In this document: in pieces, positions 6,373 through 9,227 of the stretch
How the letters are laid out: every line of letters begins with the position of its first letter
How positions within the stretch are numbered: the stretch's first letter is position 1
Source: Acidobacteriota bacterium
Lineage (GTDB): Bacteria > Acidobacteriota > Blastocatellia > Pyrinomonadales > Pyrinomonadaceae
Direction of reading: 5' to 3'
Assembly: GCA_024640445.1 (NCBI GenBank)
Contig: JAHEEZ010000139.1
Span: forward strand, 1 to 9,227
Length of the DNA stretch: 9,227 nt
The notes under the pieces: generated by a model
Told to the model about the DNA's origin: nothing
Seen by the model: the letters and a program-made list of their open reading frames with translations, nothing else
Database searches by the model: none
Made by a program: the position numbers and the translations under genes

Positions 6373-6394
6373 AGCCGTCCGTTTGCCAACGGAG
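6373..6394 (+). repeat. hairpin repeat, copy 1 (downstream of the VWA gene)
   Basis: AGCC-G-TCCGTTTGCCAACGGAG: TCCGTT (6378-6383) pairs with AACGGA (6388-6393) around TGCC. The 17-mer starting at 6378 differs at one base from the minus-strand sequence at 7633-7617, and both are preceded by AGCC. In the direction of the VWA transcript it lies about 43 nt after the stop codon and is followed by CGGCTGATTTCTT, so it might act as a weak terminator or 3'-end stem. Confidence 0.5.
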
Positions 6395-6436
6395 AGCACG
6401 GATTGGGTGTGGAAACGGGACACTTTCAAGGACTAG

Positions 6437-7561
6437 CTACTGAGGATCTTCGTCGACAGTTCCACCGACGGCGAGTTTTCTCTTGGCGAGTACCCGAAGA
6501 TCGGGTTTTCTGGAGGAGACCTCTATGACCCTTGTCTCGCCGGGTTTTGACTCTGCGAGGGGGCGTTTTGGAGTATAGGTCACGACATAATTCGAATCGA
6601 TGACGTTCGCGATCAGGTCTGCCTTTTCGATCATCTCGCCGGTCGTTTCCGGCAGGATGAAGAGGCCGCTGGTGTCGTTTGAGAGCTTTTCGAGGAATTC
6701 TTCGCCTTTCTTCAAAGCCTCCTCTCTTTCGCGCAATGTCTTGATGAATGCCGGGTCCGTGTTTACGGTAACCGCAGAAGGAGTAGTAGCAACGTCTTTG
6801 ACACCGTTAGGCAAAGTCTCCGCCACCTCGGGCGGCATCGCCTTTCTTGGAGAACCTTTCTGAACCGTTTTCGATTGTTCTTTGATCACTTCCTTCTCAA
6901 GAGCCGTGTAGCTGATAACGTGGACATTTATGTTGGTGCCCAACAAGGTCCGGAGTTCCAACTCTCTCCTCTCATCGCTCCAATAGCTGTCGGTGCCGTC
7001 AGAGACGATCACAAGATGGCGGTTCTCAAGCTCCGAATTTGAGAGGAATCGCGCGGCGAGGTTCAGCGCGTCGCTGAACATTGAGCGCCTGCCGAAGATC
7101 AGCTTGCGGTCAAGGTCATCAAGGACCTCTAGTTTGTTAGTCGTCCATTCGGTCAGGATCCTGGCCTTGTCGCTGTATTCGAGCACGGCGATCGAATTCG
7201 AAGGATCGAGTTCGCGAATCAGTTCTTTAGCTATCTCCCTCGTCTGCGAAACGTTTTTGACCTGCCTCAACTCGCCCCCAACATCCAGCATTATCAGTAC
7301 ATTTGCAGGGATCCTCCTGACACTCGTAGGCTGGTGCAGTCTCCCGTCTTCCACGATCACAAGATCCTCTTTCGTAACATCAGGAACGAACTCGCCGAAG
7401 CGGTTAAAGGCCGAGACGTTGAGCTTGATCTCTTCGGTGACCACTTTCACCGGAACATCGTCGTCAAAAGGCGTCGGAGTTGGCGTCTGCGCGTGAGCGC
7501 CGGAAATGAGAAAGGCGAAGGCTAACAGCGCCCCGAATGTGGATCTGATGCAAAAGTACAT
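6437..7561 (-). CDS. secreted VWFA-related protein (Acidobacteria-type), 374 aa
   Basis: From ATG 7561 the protein starts with a signal peptide (hydrophobic core about 8-20, cleavage AHA|Q after residue 24), then a TPTPTP stretch and a short beta domain (IKLNVSAFNRFGEFVPDVTKEDLVIVEDG) typical of the acidobacterial VWFA-related family. The von Willebrand A domain follows (about 86-260). Its metal site is altered: the D-x-S-x-S motif of strand 1 reads D93-V-G-G-E97, while VIVSDGTD (about 184-191) keeps the third-loop Asp. A charged helical stretch (LREREEALKKGEEFLEKL) precedes a C-terminal beta region (NYVVTYTPKRPL). It acts outside the cytoplasm; VWA domains mediate protein contacts, but no partner is known. 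A GTG nine codons upstream (7588) is possible, but it has no ribosome binding site and would overlap a TATAAT box. It lies 74 bp after the SDR gene. Confidence 0.85.
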   Translation of the reverse strand: MYFCIRSTFGALLAFAFLISGAHAQTPTPTPFDDDVPVKVVTEEIKLNVSAFNRFGEFVPDVTKEDLVIVEDGRLHQPTSVRRIPANVLIMLDVGGELRQVKNVSQTREIAKELIRELDPSNSIAVLEYSDKARILTEWTTNKLEVLDDLDRKLIFGRRSMFSDALNLAARFLSNSELENRHLVIVSDGTDSYWSDERRELELRTLLGTNINVHVISYTALEKEVIKEQSKTVQKGSPRKAMPPEVAETLPNGVKDVATTPSAVTVNTDPAFIKTLREREEALKKGEEFLEKLSNDTSGLFILPETTGEMIEKADLIANVIDSNYVVTYTPKRPLAESKPGETRVIEVSSRKPDLRVLAKRKLAVGGTVDEDPQ

Positions 7562-7567
7562 ATCGTT

Positions 7568-7573
7568 ATTATA
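7568..7573 (-). promoter_or_regulatory. TATAAT -10 box six bases before the VWA start (possible leaderless transcript)
   Basis: On the minus strand a perfect TATAAT (7573-7568) ends 6 bp before ATG 7561-7559. Transcription would begin at or next to the A of the ATG, giving a leaderless mRNA. No Shine-Dalgarno sequence precedes either possible start, which fits. No good -35 is seen at 16-18 bp, which weakens the case. Confidence 0.45.
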
Positions 7574-7616
7574 GACTTTGAACGGCACTGTGATGCGGCA
7601 CCCGCCGGGAAATATG

Positions 7617-7637
7617 CTCCGATGGCAAACGGAGGCT
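7617..7637 (-). repeat. hairpin repeat, copy 2 (at the 3' end of the SDR gene)
   Basis: On the minus strand AGCC (7637-7634) is followed by TCCGTTTGCCATCGGAG (7633-7617). CTCCG (7634-7630) pairs with CGGAG (7621-7617) around an 8-nt loop, then CATATTTCCC. The sequence begins within the SDR stop codon TAG (7638-7636). It matches copy 1 at 16 of 17 bases in opposite orientation. It could be a weak terminator separating SDR from VWA. Confidence 0.5.
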
Positions 7638-8706
7638 ATATTTTCGGGTGTTCCTCGACGAATCTGACGAGGTTCCGGACGTACGTATCAAAGGAAGGGC
7701 AGGCTATGCCGTGAGGTGCGAGCAATTCGTCGGCGATCTTTGTGTCGTATGTCTGGGGAATGAAGAAATACGGAACACCGGAATGCGGAAGGCCCGTCAG
7801 AATCGGCGACACAGGAGTGCTCAGGAACGCTTCAACCATTTTTGGCGGCGGCGTTATCACGGAACGTTTGTTCGTGATCGACTCCGCGATCAGGTCGCAG
7901 ATCTCCTTCGTCGTAAGCGGGTCGGGATCCGCAAGAGCGATGGTCTTTCCGGCCGCTTTGTCGTCCTTTGAGAGAGCCGCCATCGAATCGACCACAAAAT
8001 TCACAGGGACAAGATTAAGCCTTACGTTCTCGTTTCCCACATTCACAAGTCTGAATACTTCGGGCGCGCGAAGCAGAAACTTGATCACATAATAAATGCC
8101 GTCGTATTTCGCGGTCTCACCGGTGTTTGAATCGCCGCACACGACCGACGGCCGGAAGATGGTGACCGGAACGGTTTCCTTGAGCTTCTCCACTTCCATC
8201 TCGGCGCGGTATTTCGTTTCTTCGTAGTAGTTACGAAAGCCCTTGTCGTGTCCGAGCTGGTCTTCGAAGATCCTGTCTTCGCGTTTCCCTGCGACATAGC
8301 AGGTCGAAATGTAGTTGTAACGCCGCAGGTTCCTGGTCTTTGAGACCAGGTCATTCACGTTCTTCGTGCCTTCAACATTGACCTTGAAGGCGAGGTCCTT
8401 TTCTACGCCCAGATCGTAGATCGCCGCGAGATGGAATACGTCGGTTGTTCGATCGACGACTTCCTTCAGGTCCGACGGTTCCATACCGAGATCCTTCTTT
8501 GTGATATCGCCCAGGATCACTCGAAAGTTTCCGGGATCGACACCGGTAGAATCGGCAATGTCGCTTATGTCGCTCTTAGCCTTGTCCGCGAACTGGTCCT
8601 GTACAAGAAGGAAGAACCGCGTATCGGCCTCGGCAAGCCGTTCGACAAGCCGTCCGGCGAGAAAACCGGGGAAGCCCGTAATAAATATCGTTTGGTTTTC
8701 GCTCAT
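7636..8706 (-). CDS. extended SDR-family NAD(P)-dependent oxidoreductase, thioester-reductase/male-sterility-like, 356 aa
   Basis: The N-terminus is a Rossmann nucleotide-binding fold: FITGFPGFLAGRLVERL (residues 8-24), with the T-G-x-x-G of extended SDRs; the next Gly position is Ala17, followed by Gly18. A conserved GDIT (66-69), HLAA (92-95) and NVEGTKNV (110-117) are typical of extended SDRs. The active site has S134 in YISTCYVAG and the Y161-E-E-T-K165 pair. The C-terminal part contains NLVPVNFVVDSM, a signature shared with thioester reductase domains and fatty acyl-CoA reductases (NAD_binding_4). It is soluble and stands alone, with no carrier or adenylation domain. It could reduce an acyl thioester or act on a nucleotide-sugar or other hydroxy/keto substrate; the substrate cannot be fixed. 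It starts 21 bp after the nitrilase stop, so both are probably one operon. The ribosome binding site is weak. Confidence 0.85.
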   Translation of the reverse strand: MSENQTIFITGFPGFLAGRLVERLAEADTRFFLLVQDQFADKAKSDISDIADSTGVDPGNFRVILGDITKKDLGMEPSDLKEVVDRTTDVFHLAAIYDLGVEKDLAFKVNVEGTKNVNDLVSKTRNLRRYNYISTCYVAGKREDRIFEDQLGHDKGFRNYYEETKYRAEMEVEKLKETVPVTIFRPSVVCGDSNTGETAKYDGIYYVIKFLLRAPEVFRLVNVGNENVRLNLVPVNFVVDSMAALSKDDKAAGKTIALADPDPLTTKEICDLIAESITNKRSVITPPPKMVEAFLSTPVSPILTGLPHSGVPYFFIPQTYDTKIADELLAPHGIACPSFDTYVRNLVRFVEEHPKI

Positions 8707-8727
8707 AACTTTCAGAGCCCCTGTCGA

Positions 8728-9227
8728 TCACTCATCGTCGGAAAAGATCACGTTCCGATTCTGCTTCGTGTTGACCGTCAAATTGAAAACATCCGGCCGC
8801 GAATAATGCCCGTCTGTGTCCATAAGCAGACGACCTTGGTACACCTTCGCGAGATCAAGCTCGGCGTAGACGGTCGCCGGATCGTCAAACAGCGGTTCGG
8901 CAACGTACGAGATATCGGGCGAGATGACGGCGCTTCCTCCGCGCATAAGTTCTTCGCTTCGCATCGATTCGAGGAGAGCGCGAACTTCCGTATCATCCGT
9001 ACCGAGAGAATCGAAACCCTCAAGCGCGTTTGTTTTGCTCATCACGCAGCCGGAAGCGAGTACAAAACACTGACCCTCAAAAGCGTATTGGCGGCTGGCG
9101 ATCTGGTGGCGCTCGTGGACCGTCGGATACTGCGCAACATGGATCACTTCGTGCTTCGCGTGCATTGCCGCACGTGCAAGCGGCATCCAGTGTTCCCAGC
9201 AGATCAGTCCGCCGAGTGTTCCGTATG
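8728..9227 (-). CDS. nitrilase (carbon-nitrogen hydrolase superfamily), C-terminal part, gene runs off the right edge
   Basis: The frame is open from the window edge (9227) to TGA at 8730-8728, about 166 codons, and does not start at the internal ATG 9186: codons before it read GTLGGLICWEHW, which holds the catalytic cysteine (TGC, 9201-9199) in the G-x-x-I-C-W-E-x-x-M-P-L context of true nitrilases. HERHQIASRQYAFEGQCFVLASG follows, then the branch-1 C-terminal signature MDTDGHYSRPDVFNLTV. The catalytic Glu and Lys lie in the missing N-terminal half. Nitrilases convert organic nitriles to carboxylic acids and ammonia in the cytoplasm; cyanide hydratase and cyanide dihydratase are close relatives, so the exact substrate is open. 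The stop lies 21 bp from the SDR start, indicating a shared transcript with nitrilase first. Confidence 0.92.
   Translation of the reverse strand, partial: YGTLGGLICWEHWMPLARAAMHAKHEVIHVAQYPTVHERHQIASRQYAFEGQCFVLASGCVMSKTNALEGFDSLGTDDTEVRALLESMRSEELMRGGSAVISPDISYVAEPLFDDPATVYAELDLAKVYQGRLLMDTDGHYSRPDVFNLTVNTKQNRNVIFSDDE

Overview
The window most likely comes from a member of the Acidobacteriota, perhaps the Blastocatellia/Pyrinomonadaceae. The evidence is indirect: a secreted VWFA-related protein of the type common in that phylum, a two-domain periplasmic M16 protease in one chain, a short PilZ protein, a secreted LolA/LppX-like protein and a moderate GC content. No rRNA or taxonomic marker gene is present, so this assignment is an inference. 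I see no phage genes, insertion sequence, CRISPR array or tRNA.

Layout: the left edge holds the N-terminal 141 codons of a GT4 glycosyltransferase on the minus strand (1-423). A divergent 728-bp gap without a convincing gene follows (424-1151). Its right half is AT-richer and dense in inverted repeats, and it ends in a good sigma70-type promoter (TTGACA-17-TACATT) for a short PilZ-domain gene (1152-1556), which is closed by a strong intrinsic terminator. Next on the plus strand come a secreted LolA/LppX-like protein with a proline-rich tail (1684-2814) and, 34 bp later, a cytoplasmic VanX-type D-Ala-D-Ala dipeptidase with a TTG start (2849-3400).

A bidirectional terminator (3423-3455) separates these from a minus-strand block. 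In transcription order this block is: the C-terminal part of a nitrilase (9227-8728), an extended SDR/thioester-reductase-like oxidoreductase (8706-7636), a secreted VWFA-related protein (7561-6437) and a secreted two-domain M16 metalloprotease (6305-3480). Nitrilase and SDR are 21 bp apart and probably form an operon. The VWA gene has a TATAAT box 6 bp before its preferred ATG, suggesting a separate and possibly leaderless transcript. The M16 gene has its own strong ribosome binding site.

Functions visible: envelope glycan or lipid glycosylation (GT4), c-di-GMP-type signalling or a degenerate derivative (PilZ), D-Ala-D-Ala turnover (VanX), envelope proteolysis (M16), a secreted VWA protein, and small-molecule metabolism (SDR, nitrilase). 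No single pathway joins them all. The least explained parts are the structured gap at about 751-1064 and a near-identical 17-nt hairpin sequence that occurs in opposite orientation in the two intergenic gaps flanking the VWA gene.
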